Positions 57,279 through 64,000 of a DNA stretch of 64,000 nt are shown here, in pieces; the stretch's first letter is position 1; each line of letters opens with the position of its first letter. The stretch comes from Methylomonas methanica (lineage in GTDB: Bacteria > Pseudomonadota > Gammaproteobacteria > Methylococcales > Methylomonadaceae), in NCBI RefSeq assembly GCF_001644035.1, contig NZ_LUUG01000105.1:30359-94358 (forward strand), in the 5' to 3' direction. The notes beneath the pieces were generated by a model. The model worked only from the letters and a program-made list of their open reading frames with translations. It ran no database searches and had not been told where the DNA came from. The position numbers and the translations under genes are program-made.

Positions 57279-57295
57279 ATATACGAAACGTATAT
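57279..57295. promoter_or_regulatory. Palindromic operator of the ParD-like/map operon
   Basis: Perfect inverted repeat ATATACG/CGTATAT with a 3-base spacer, 11 bases upstream of the ParD-like start codon; further AT-rich half sites follow (TATTGTATATTAACG). Confidence 0.6.
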
Positions 57296-57354
57296 GTATT
57301 GTATATTAACGTAATGTTGCTCACAAGAATCTGCAAATAACGTTTCAAGCGAAT

Positions 57355-57480
57355 GCTGGTTTCCCGCTACACCGGCACGGTTACCTTTTGTACGAAACCC
57401 ATGTGCAGCAAGCCATTAAATTAGCCGTGCGCGGAAGCCGAATTGCCAAACACGCATCGGCGCATACTTTTCGCCACAGC
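57355..57480 (+). pseudogene. Integron-integrase (tyrosine recombinase) C-terminal fragment
   Basis: About 42 codons read YLLYETHVQQAIKLAVRGS, then RIAKHASAHTFRHS. This matches the stretch of IntI-type recombinases that ends in the HTFRHS catalytic box (Arg and His). The following residues FATHLL and the catalytic Tyr are missing, because the frame runs directly into an ihfB fragment at about 57480. It is a piece of a degraded recombinase, too short to be active. Confidence 0.65.
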
Positions 57481-57775
57481 TTGCTTCACAGCCGCATCTA
57501 ACGCAAAAAGATGTTGAGCAAGCAATAAAAAATATTCTGGATATCTTGACCACCGCCTTAGCTTACCAAATGGAGATCGGATTAAGATTCGCGGCTTTGG
57601 AGGCTTTTCAACGACGCATCGCAATTCACGTATTGGTCGTGATCCCAAAGCCGGTGAATCGGTCAGTGTGCCAAGACGACGAACTTTACACTTTGGGCCA
57701 GGTTTCAATTTGCGCGTCAAGGTAAACGCATCAGGCGAACGATACAAAACTATTAAAGACGCCAAGTACCCCTAG
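57477..57775 (+). pseudogene. ihfB/HU-like DNA-bending protein remnant, frameshifted
   Basis: The first part reads QLASQPHLTQKDVEQAIKNI (start region of IHF-beta without its Met). A frameshift at about 57569 then leads to NGDRIKIRGFGGFSTTHRNS, RIGRDPKAGESVSVPRRRT and LHFGPGFNLRVKVNAS, ending at TAG 57773-57775. These are the beta-arm and body of IHF/HU proteins (compare GERIEIRGFGSF and GRNPKTG). The N-terminus has been replaced by the integrase fragment, so the gene is broken twice. Confidence 0.7.
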
Positions 57776-58240
57776 TGGGGTCGTTGGGCATAAATCGGTT
57801 TAGGTTTGGATGGCGGCTTTGCCGCCTTGGGTAGTGTTATTTTCGCGGGCGCGAAAATCAGGTATTGGGGATTGGATTTAAGGCAGCGTTTGTTTGGATG
57901 CCTTCGGCGGTGCTACCTAGGATCTGCCAGTGGCTCCTTAATAGCGAGAGTGTAAATAGACGCCGCTTAGATTTTGTCTTCGCGTTGATTCATTTGGGCT
58001 TGCCCTTGCCCTTGACGAGTAAAGGTGGTGATCTAGGGAACTCGATACCTAGCTTGTTTATTACTAAAAATCAAAGCGTTATCAATGATAGGATCTGGCT
58101 TGGGGGCTTTGAAGCCTTTTTCGATGAAGTATCGTCGGCTTGTATCGGGACTTCACCTCACCCGCTACGATGACAATTCGTCCTTGGATGAGATGGATTG
58201 TTAGGACAGCAATCTTGATCTATGAATAAATAAAATCAAC
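57776..58240. other. Non-coding stretch with hairpins
   Basis: There is no credible gene. GGCGGCTTTGCCGCC at 57812-57826 and ATTTTCGC-GGGC-GCGAAAAT at 57839-57858 are perfect hairpins. The rest to 58240 is AT-rich and shows only short, unconvincing frames. It may be debris of earlier insertions. Confidence 0.5.
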
Positions 58241-58480
58241 TTAATCTTTAGAGAATTGCAGCATCTCTGCCGGCGAGACCGATAAAGCATCCGCCAACTT
58301 GCAAATATTCAGCAAGGCTATGTTTCGTTTCCCCCGTTCCACTCCGCCCAAATAGCTTCGAGCCATACCGCACTCCAATGCCAGTTGCTCTTGAGACCAG
58401 CCGCGCAACTTCCTAAGTTGAACAATACGTTGTCCAAATAAGACGAGAGGATCAGGCGTGAGCTCAGACTGAATAGGCAT
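58241..58480 (-). CDS. Small Xre-family regulator
   Basis: This 79-residue protein is almost only a helix-turn-helix of the Cro/CI type: RIVQLRKLRGWSQEQLALEC, GMARSYLGGVERGKRN, LNICKLADALSVSPAEML. Such minimal Xre proteins often regulate restriction-modification, toxin or transposon functions. It is divergent from the zinc-ribbon gene at 58578 across a 97-bp control region, so it may regulate that gene and itself. Confidence 0.88.
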   Translation of the reverse strand: MPIQSELTPDPLVLFGQRIVQLRKLRGWSQEQLALECGMARSYLGGVERGKRNIALLNICKLADALSVSPAEMLQFSKD

Positions 58481-58577
58481 TTCATGATGCTACTAACCAG
58501 TACTCTATGAGGCCACGCTCTATAAGTGACAATTTCTCACTATCGGCTTATATTTGGTGTTTTGCCTCCATATTCCG

Positions 58578-59753
58578 ATGTCGTATTCTTCGATCCACGC
58601 CAAGTTGGCTCACCTTTCGGGAAGTCAGATAGATAACCTGATTGCCCGGTATTACGAGGGAGCGAGGATTGCCGATTTATTGAGTGAATTTGTTATCGAT
58701 TGTCAGCCCGCTCAACTCTATAAATTACTACCACCAATTCTTCATGATTCGGTCGCTTGTCCAAATTGTGGCGCGACTATGATGTCGCAGCGTGCGGCAA
58801 GACATGCCAGTCCAAGCAAATCAAAAAAAAGCTTGTACTGTCCGGAATGCCGCCACCAAAGTGCGTTGCGTTGTAAGTGCGACTATTGTCGCGATCGTCG
58901 GAAGGTCAAGAATGGAGGAATTTCATCTATTCCCTCGGACAATCGATGTTCCGGAATTCAGTGCATAAATCGTCAGGAGATCAAACCGGCTGATTTGACT
59001 TTAGAACAAGCTATAGCCCTGTTAGCTCTCATTCGTTGCGATGATTTTAGTGATGGCAATGAACAGAGAATATTCGCCTCTAGTTTGATGTCCGTGCCGT
59101 TTGTTCCCAGAGGCAGTTATGCAAAAACACTAATCGAAAAGCTAGGTAAGGCGACGATACTTGGCTTTAGACCGGCGAGCTATTATGTTTTTGATACGCT
59201 TGAGGATGAAGGGATATCGACATTGCAATTTCCAATTATCTGGAATATCTCCATTGATGCACTTCTTGAGTTGGTCCATCAAATAGAACATTGTGCTCGG
59301 ACTATGGTATGGCCCGGCCACTGGATAAATCAGCTTCCCAAAATGAAGCAATCTCTGGCCTTAGCCGAGTGTCAAGAGTACTACGATTTTTGTATTAAAC
59401 AACGTAGCTTACCGTCATCGCCACAGCGAAGTACGACGCTGATGTTGACCAATTTGCTGCAAGATTATTCCGTAGCGCAGTGTTATAGGATTATCTATGC
59501 TGGAGCCCGAGCCGCAGCGGATTTTTTGGTCAGAACCTCTTGTACTGCTCAACATGCCTCCAATTACATGATAGGTGCTTGCCAGCGTTGGGTCGATCGA
59601 GCGCGTGCTGAAAAATGGCAGGTATCTCCGTTTTGCAGAGACTATGAACTTCCACGCAGTATGGTTAGCCATGTTTTATACGAAGACTTTTTGAAATGCG
59701 GGGATGATGGGTTAAACCTCGCTCTGGATAAGATTAGCTGGCCAAAAACCTAG
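58578..59753 (+). CDS. Zinc-ribbon protein of unknown function in the transposon
   Basis: This is a 391-residue protein I cannot assign. The N-terminal 70 residues look like a small helical domain (LSGSQIDNLIARYYEGARI). A zinc cluster follows: CPNCG, then YCPECR, then CKCDYCRDRR (about residues 63-110). The remaining 280 residues are mixed (LTLEQAIALLALIRCDDFSD, a Trp-rich middle, then LLQDYSVAQCYRIIYAGARAAADFL and RWVDRARAEKWQ). No TniQ-type WxxCxxH pattern is present, so it is probably not TniQ. It sits between two Xre genes, before tnsA. The ATG at 58578 is chosen; a TTG at 58554 is an option. Confidence 0.7.
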   Translation: MSYSSIHAKLAHLSGSQIDNLIARYYEGARIADLLSEFVIDCQPAQLYKLLPPILHDSVACPNCGATMMSQRAARHASPSKSKKSLYCPECRHQSALRCKCDYCRDRRKVKNGGISSIPSDNRCSGIQCINRQEIKPADLTLEQAIALLALIRCDDFSDGNEQRIFASSLMSVPFVPRGSYAKTLIEKLGKATILGFRPASYYVFDTLEDEGISTLQFPIIWNISIDALLELVHQIEHCARTMVWPGHWINQLPKMKQSLALAECQEYYDFCIKQRSLPSSPQRSTTLMLTNLLQDYSVAQCYRIIYAGARAAADFLVRTSCTAQHASNYMIGACQRWVDRARAEKWQVSPFCRDYELPRSMVSHVLYEDFLKCGDDGLNLALDKISWPKT

Positions 59754-60003
59754 TTCCTAATAATGAAATTGGTGCAAATTGCGTGTAGACGAGATTTTTT
59801 ATTCAGGACTTGGTGAGGGCTGGTCGTTTTTTTTCTAAATTTTTAGGATAGTGATAATTGGTAAACATGCAGAATTGTTGACTTTTTTCATTTCCAAGCG
59901 ACAAGTTGTCAACTGATTTTTGCTGACATAACTAATTGATAATTATTGATTATTTACTTTACTCTCCAATATGGTTATGCTCAGTCTTAACTTAAATATG
60001 TTA

Positions 60004-60017
60004 TTGGTTTTAACCAA
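60004..60017. promoter_or_regulatory. Palindrome before the second xre gene
   Basis: TTGGTTTTAACCAA, a perfect 14-bp palindrome two bases before the ATG of the gene at 60020. Further upstream GTTGAC (59877) and GTCAAC (59908) flank GACAAGTTGTC (59900). These are likely operators in the 266-bp gap 59754-60019, which otherwise holds no gene. Confidence 0.5.
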
Positions 60018-60019
60018 CC

Positions 60020-60442
60020 ATGAATCCATTTGCTTGTCTTTTACACACGATTCGAATGCAGCGAGGTATTCGCCAAACAGAGTTGTCCGATCTAATCGGG
60101 TATGAGCAAACTTACATCTCCGCACTTGAGATTGGAAAAAAAGGTCCGCCAACGCCAGAGTTTGTTGAAAAGCTGATTACGGCGTTGGACTTGAAAGGAG
60201 AAGAACGTGAGCACCTGCTTAAAGCAGTAGAAGCGTCCAATCGAAAGTTGGTAATTGATAGCGATATGCCACAGGACGTGTTTTGGATGCTTCAGGAGCT
60301 ACGTGATCGTGTATCTGATCTAACCCTAGCGGAAATACAGTTGATTCGCCAGGTTCTCAAACTCAAGGAATCTTACGGCAATAGTTACGTCGAGCCAGGT
60401 TATCGATTGCATCGACGCAAAAAAATGGAGGCTCAAATGTAA
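60020..60442 (+). CDS. Xre-family regulator next to tnsA
   Basis: This 140-residue protein has an N-terminal Cro/CI helix-turn-helix (LHTIRMQRGIRQTELSDLIG, YEQTYISALEIGKKGPP), followed by a C-terminal part with helical character (LKGEEREHLLKAVEASNRK, MLQELRDRVSDLTLAEIQ) that probably mediates dimerisation. A palindrome covers its start region, suggesting autoregulation. It lies 246 bp upstream of tnsA; the gap shows no gene. A role in controlling the transposition genes is an inference from position. Confidence 0.88.
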   Translation: MNPFACLLHTIRMQRGIRQTELSDLIGYEQTYISALEIGKKGPPTPEFVEKLITALDLKGEEREHLLKAVEASNRKLVIDSDMPQDVFWMLQELRDRVSDLTLAEIQLIRQVLKLKESYGNSYVEPGYRLHRRKKMEAQM

Positions 60443-60688
60443 AAACGGGACAAACCTTGCGGCTTGCCCCGCTGGGTGGAGCATCTAACGATACCCCGAT
60501 TTGCATCTTCAGTATCGTCAAACTTCCCACTAGCGTCAAGCCCACTCTAATCACCAGTGTCTGCGCAACGTCGAGTTTAATTACCCGGCGCAGGCGTTGT
60601 TACGCCAGAAAGCAGCGCTATTCAACAATAGCAGTGGCTGTAGCCGGCAGCGTTTTGCCTGTTGTAGCCGTACTGCAGGAGAGTAATC

Positions 60689-61447
60689 ATGTCAAACCAT
60701 CTTTGGCGGGGGGCTTGGCGTGGTCGTCAGCCCGACGGCGACGTTCACAAACGAGCTCGAACTGTCATCACCCCATCAGGCGGCATTGTTCGCGGTAAAT
60801 TCCCCAGCCGCAAGAACGGGCGGATGGTCCACCATGAGGGATTGCTAGAACTCGAAGCGATTTATCTGTTCGAGGCATCCCCCAATATTGTCCGCTATCG
60901 TGAACAACCCTTAACCCTTCAGTATCCCGATGGCGCCAAATTGCGCCGATATACCCCGGATTTCGAGCTGGTGTTGACCACCGGCGAAATCCTCCTCATC
61001 GAAGTCAAGCCGGTCAGTAGCCTTGGTCATGACGATGTGCAGCACAAACTTAATTGTGTCGCTGAGCATATGCGTAGATCGAAAATGCCCTTCGTTATAT
61101 TGACCGATGAAGTAATACGGCAAGAGCCCCGCTTATCCAATCTACGCTGGATATATCATCGGGCTCGACGAATTCCACCATCGCCAGATGCTATGACGGT
61201 TGCCATTAATAAGATTCGTCATTGTTTTCCCATGTCGCTTGAAAAGACAACAGCCCTGCTTAGTACAACTGGTATTGATCCTTTTAGCCGATTTGTCGAG
61301 GTAAGTGACATTGACCCTTGCAGTCTATTGCTAGCAGGCCATCTACGCTGTTCCTTGGATCTGCCGATTTCTCAAGAAACCTTAATTGAATTGAATATGG
61401 AGGCAGACAATGGCTGGTTTTGCATTGCACAAGAACAGGGTTTTTGA
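60689..61447 (+). CDS. tnsA: TnsA-like endonuclease
   Basis: This 252-residue transposase subunit cuts the 5' ends of the element. A basic N-terminus with IVRGKFPSRKNGRMVHHEG leads into the TnsA catalytic fold (restriction-enzyme-like): Glu54/56 in LLELEAIYLFE, Asp91 in YTPDFELVL, and Glu105-x-Lys107 in LLIEVKP. The C-terminal half is a helix-turn-helix domain that contacts TnsC in Tn7. AGGAG is eight bases before the ATG. The gene overlaps tnsB by 38 bp, indicating coupled translation. Confidence 0.9.
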   Translation: MSNHLWRGAWRGRQPDGDVHKRARTVITPSGGIVRGKFPSRKNGRMVHHEGLLELEAIYLFEASPNIVRYREQPLTLQYPDGAKLRRYTPDFELVLTTGEILLIEVKPVSSLGHDDVQHKLNCVAEHMRRSKMPFVILTDEVIRQEPRLSNLRWIYHRARRIPPSPDAMTVAINKIRHCFPMSLEKTTALLSTTGIDPFSRFVEVSDIDPCSLLLAGHLRCSLDLPISQETLIELNMEADNGWFCIAQEQGF

Positions 61448-63404
61448 CTGGAACGGCACTGAATATCGCATTGACCGGATTCAACCGAATGGTGATGTGC
61501 TTTTGGAAAGGATGAGTGACGGCCATTTTTCGGTGATCAGTCGTGAGCAACTACTTTCTGAGTATGCGGAAGGCAAAATTTCTGCGAAGACAGTTGATGC
61601 AGTTTCATCGACTATTTCGTCAGTACCTTCATTTTCACGACCGCTCGATGAACTCTCTGAAGGCGTCAGAAACGCCATGAAGCGGCGTAAACATTATCTC
61701 GAACGCATTCTCGATCATGGTGATCGGATTTTTACACCGGAGTATTTGAAGCCGTTGATTGAGCAGGCCGCAGCGGAAATCGGAGATTTAACCCCGCCGG
61801 CCGTGATTACTGTATATCGTTGGTATCGCCGATTTAAATCATTTAATGACCCGCGAGCAATCATTCCGAGGACTGATCTTCGTGGTCCCAAGGCATTACG
61901 GCAAAATGATCGCATTCTCCAACTGCTAGCAGAGGCTTTGGAGGAGGCTTTCAAAATCTCACCACAGGCGACGTGCCGCAGTGTTTACACGCTCTTACTT
62001 GGCAAAATCGATATTGAGAATCAGCGATCGATCGGAGGCGAACTCACCAAACCACCTTCCTTACGTACCCTATACCGATTGGTTGAGCGTGCTGAGGCAT
62101 ACGAACTCGTGGTCTTAAAGGAAGGTAAGGCGGCTGCCGATAGGCGTTTTAGGATCGGTAAAGCCGGTGTAAAAACCTCTCGTATCCTTGAGCGCGTTGA
62201 AATTGATCATACACCGCTCGATCTATTCCTCATTGACGAAAGAACTTGGCTACCTCTGGGCAGGCCAACGTTAACCGTGATTATCGATCACTACAGCCGG
62301 ATGTTACTTGGGTACTATTTGAGTTTTGATAGCCCTTCAACTGCGGCGGTGATGGGGGCATTACGGCATGCCATTCTGCCCAAAAAGTTGGCAACTGCGG
62401 TCATCGCAAACCTAAAAACCGTCTATACGTGGACTTGTTACGGTCTTCTTGAATTAATGGTGGTCGACAACGGCTTGGAGTTCCATAGCAATGATCTGGA
62501 AAGCGTTGCTTACGATTTGGGAATTCGTATCCAATATTGTCCCAAACATGCCCCGCGTTTCAAAGGCGTGGTCGAGCGCTATCTAAAAACGATCAACTAC
62601 TTCTTTGCTCATCAGCTGCCTGGTACTAGTTTCGCCAAATTTTATCTGCGTGGCGATTACGATCCACAAAAAGCGGCGTTGTTAACCTTTGCGGAATTTA
62701 AGCAAATCTTCGAAAAGTGGGTGGTTGATGTTTATGCCCAGGACGAACATCGAGGACTCGGTAAAACCACGCCATGGGCTCGCTGGCAAGAAAGTATTGC
62801 GCATTACGAACTGATATTGCCGGATGATTTGCGCACGTTGCAGCGCCGAATTGGGTTAGTTGAAGAGCGTTCATTACGACGCGATGGCATTTTTCTGCAT
62901 GGCATCCGCTACAGTGGCGATGAGCTCGGTCCCATCCTGCGTGGATTTGGTGAAGGGGTGAAAGTTCGGTTGGTCTACGACCCGGAAGACTTGGGTGAAA
63001 TCCAGGTTTGGGGCCCCAATGATGCCGAGCCAGTTACGGTAAAGGCACTCGATTACGAGTTTGCTCATGGACTGACCGTTAAACAAAATGAATTTATTCG
63101 TCAATATCTGCGGGAGCAAGGAGCGGAAGTTATCGATAAAGCTGCTCTCGAACGGGCTCGATATGAACTGGCACAAGCCGTCGAAGCATTAATGACCAAT
63201 CGAAAACATCGTGCTCGGCGCCGCAGCGCTGCGCTGCGGGGGATTAGTAGTAGTAAACCAAACGGGTCCGAGCTAAATACCGATACAAAACCCGATGTTA
63301 TCGCGGTACCCAAGCCGCAAAAAAACAAAGCGTCAAAAGTGTTTGAACAGGGTCAAGAACAGACGGCGATGGAAATCATCACCTCCTTTCAAATGAAACG
63401 CTGA
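61410..63404 (+). CDS. tnsB: TnsB/TniA-like DDE transposase
   Basis: This 664-residue transposase of the retroviral-integrase fold joins 3' ends to the target. An N-terminal DNA-binding region (helix-turn-helix-like ITVYRWYRRF) is followed by the catalytic core: Asp266 (VEIDHTPLD), Asp353 (VVDNGLEF) and Glu389 (GVVERYLK), giving the D-x35-E spacing. A Mu-type C-terminal barrel (GIRYSGDELGPILRG, VKVRLVYDPEDLGEIQVW) follows, and then a basic tail. All catalytic residues are present. It belongs with tnsA and the following ATPase gene in one operon. Confidence 0.93.
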   Translation: MAGFALHKNRVFDWNGTEYRIDRIQPNGDVLLERMSDGHFSVISREQLLSEYAEGKISAKTVDAVSSTISSVPSFSRPLDELSEGVRNAMKRRKHYLERILDHGDRIFTPEYLKPLIEQAAAEIGDLTPPAVITVYRWYRRFKSFNDPRAIIPRTDLRGPKALRQNDRILQLLAEALEEAFKISPQATCRSVYTLLLGKIDIENQRSIGGELTKPPSLRTLYRLVERAEAYELVVLKEGKAAADRRFRIGKAGVKTSRILERVEIDHTPLDLFLIDERTWLPLGRPTLTVIIDHYSRMLLGYYLSFDSPSTAAVMGALRHAILPKKLATAVIANLKTVYTWTCYGLLELMVVDNGLEFHSNDLESVAYDLGIRIQYCPKHAPRFKGVVERYLKTINYFFAHQLPGTSFAKFYLRGDYDPQKAALLTFAEFKQIFEKWVVDVYAQDEHRGLGKTTPWARWQESIAHYELILPDDLRTLQRRIGLVEERSLRRDGIFLHGIRYSGDELGPILRGFGEGVKVRLVYDPEDLGEIQVWGPNDAEPVTVKALDYEFAHGLTVKQNEFIRQYLREQGAEVIDKAALERARYELAQAVEALMTNRKHRARRRSAALRGISSSKPNGSELNTDTKPDVIAVPKPQKNKASKVFEQGQEQTAMEIITSFQMKR

Positions 63405-63417
63405 AAGGGGAACTACG

Positions 63418-64000
63418 ATGAATTCCAACGAAATTTTCTCTGCAATACAACAATTTGATGAAGAATATATTCCATTTCCCCCGTTTGTCACAGCCATTGA
63501 CGCTATCAAAACCAATCTTTCGCTCTATCGCGAGATCAAAATCCCTCGTCATTTATTGGTGCTTGGGGAAAGTGGAGCCGGAAAAAGCAGCCTTTGCAAA
63601 TGGGTAAAACATCAATATCCTAAATTGACTTTGCCGGATCGTGATGTCACCCCGGTGCTGGTAGTATCGGTACCATCGGGAGCCACTATTTCGAGTGTGG
63701 CTTCTTCCATGCTCGAACAGCTGGGTGATCCAGCTGCAGCATTCGGAACGGTATCGGCGAAGACCTCGCGCGTGATAACTTTATGCCGGGCCTGTCGGGT
63801 TGAAATGCTTCTGTTCGATGAAGCCCAACACATTCAGGATAGAGGGTTGGCTGTGACGCATTACAAAGTGGGTGACTGGTTAAAATCATTGATAGATCAA
63901 ACAGCGATTCCAACCGTTTTGCTGGGGACACCACGACTTGAAGAGCTGTTGCGCGTCAACGAACAACTGCGGAGGCGTTTTTCTAGGGGCTGTTGCCGTT
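63418..64000 (+). CDS. tnsC: TnsC/TniB-like ATPase (partial)
   Basis: The first 194 codons of an AAA+ transposition regulator. Walker A LLVLGESGAGKSSLCKW is near residue 50 and Walker B MLLFDEAQHIQDRG further on, the latter typical of TniB. It bridges TnsA/B and the target-selection protein. AAGGGG lies seven bases upstream of the ATG. The C-terminus is beyond the window, so the choice between TnsC and TniB subgroups stays open. Confidence 0.9.
   Translation, partial: MNSNEIFSAIQQFDEEYIPFPPFVTAIDAIKTNLSLYREIKIPRHLLVLGESGAGKSSLCKWVKHQYPKLTLPDRDVTPVLVVSVPSGATISSVASSMLEQLGDPAAAFGTVSAKTSRVITLCRACRVEMLLFDEAQHIQDRGLAVTHYKVGDWLKSLIDQTAIPTVLLGTPRLEELLRVNEQLRRRFSRGCCR

Larger units (their letters stand above)
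55833..64000 (+). mobile_element. Tn7-like transposon inserted behind gyrB (right part outside window)
   Basis: From 55833 the sequence turns into an AT-richer mosaic: end repeats, a methionine aminopeptidase/ParD-like pair, gene fragments, two Xre regulators, an unknown zinc-ribbon gene, and tnsA, tnsB and a tniB-like tnsC in order. The other end, TniQ/TnsD and the remaining cargo lie beyond position 64000. The element begins six bases after the gyrB stop. The would-be target duplication on this side is CGATG (55828-55832). Confidence 0.8.

Noticed and set aside
57421..57765. 114-residue minus-strand open frame
   Set aside because: It is antisense to the ihfB-like remnant, which explains the composition.
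57865..58173. 102-residue plus-strand frame
   Set aside because: No motif, no ribosome site and atypical composition; treated as non-coding debris.

Overview
The window is a stretch of gammaproteobacterial chromosome that contains the dnaA-dnaN-recF-gyrB replication cluster. The fused HldE, the dnaA/dnaN/recF/gyrB order, HemL, YchJ and RmuC support a gammaproteobacterium. The mix of dispersed palindromes, sensor proteins and gene families makes me suspect Methylococcales (Methylomonas-like), but no methane-oxidation gene is present to prove it. No rRNA, tRNA or CRISPR array was seen.

Layout. 1-10.2 kb: a giant periplasmic-binding/PAS/GGDEF/EAL sensor that runs off the left edge, a TPR protein, a CYTH protein, a secreted subtilase-like protein, a decayed integrase joined to a transposase remnant, and an aldo/keto reductase. 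10.4-14.9 kb: an operon of TonB-dependent receptor, YfiR-like periplasmic protein and CHASE8-type hybrid histidine kinase. 14.9-18.8 kb: CreA, a MEKHLA protein, a RES/Xre toxin-antitoxin pair, and an aminotransferase divergent from a MarR regulator. 18.8-27.6 kb: an ECF42-type sigma factor, then (after a HEPN gene pair and YkgJ/YchJ) a long operon of YCII/DGPF, VOC and SRPBCC proteins ending in a class D beta-lactamase. Two promoters in this operon have the identical pattern TGTCGA-N17-CGAC, which fits the motif reported for ECF42 sigma factors, so the region reads as a local ECF42 regulon. 27.6-34 kb: WrbA, an ArsC-like protein, HldE, a BrnT-like toxin-antitoxin pair, UbiA, a deaminase and a GST. 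34-38.4 kb: an RND efflux pump. 38.4-43.2 kb: an unknown protein and a two-gene module of P-loop ATPase plus TPR protein, the latter built from ten almost identical 48-residue repeats.

Replication region. Two non-coding segments, 43365-43558 (upstream of rmuC) and 50930-51091 (between dnaA and dnaN), share the same arrangement: an inverted and a direct DnaA box 35 bp apart, a third box 88-89 bp further on, then TAG/TAA DnaA-trio repeats and an AT-rich tract. They look like two copies of an origin module flanking rmuC-hemL-gmk-dnaA. Two parS sites lie at the recF-gyrB junction.

Right end. Six bases after the gyrB stop a Tn7-like transposon begins (55833 to beyond the window). It has TnsB-site-like direct repeats at its end and carries a methionine aminopeptidase/ParD-like pair with a palindromic operator, a mosaic of integron-integrase and ihfB fragments, two Xre regulators around a 391-residue zinc-ribbon protein of unknown role, and then tnsA, tnsB and a tniB-like tnsC that is cut by the window edge.
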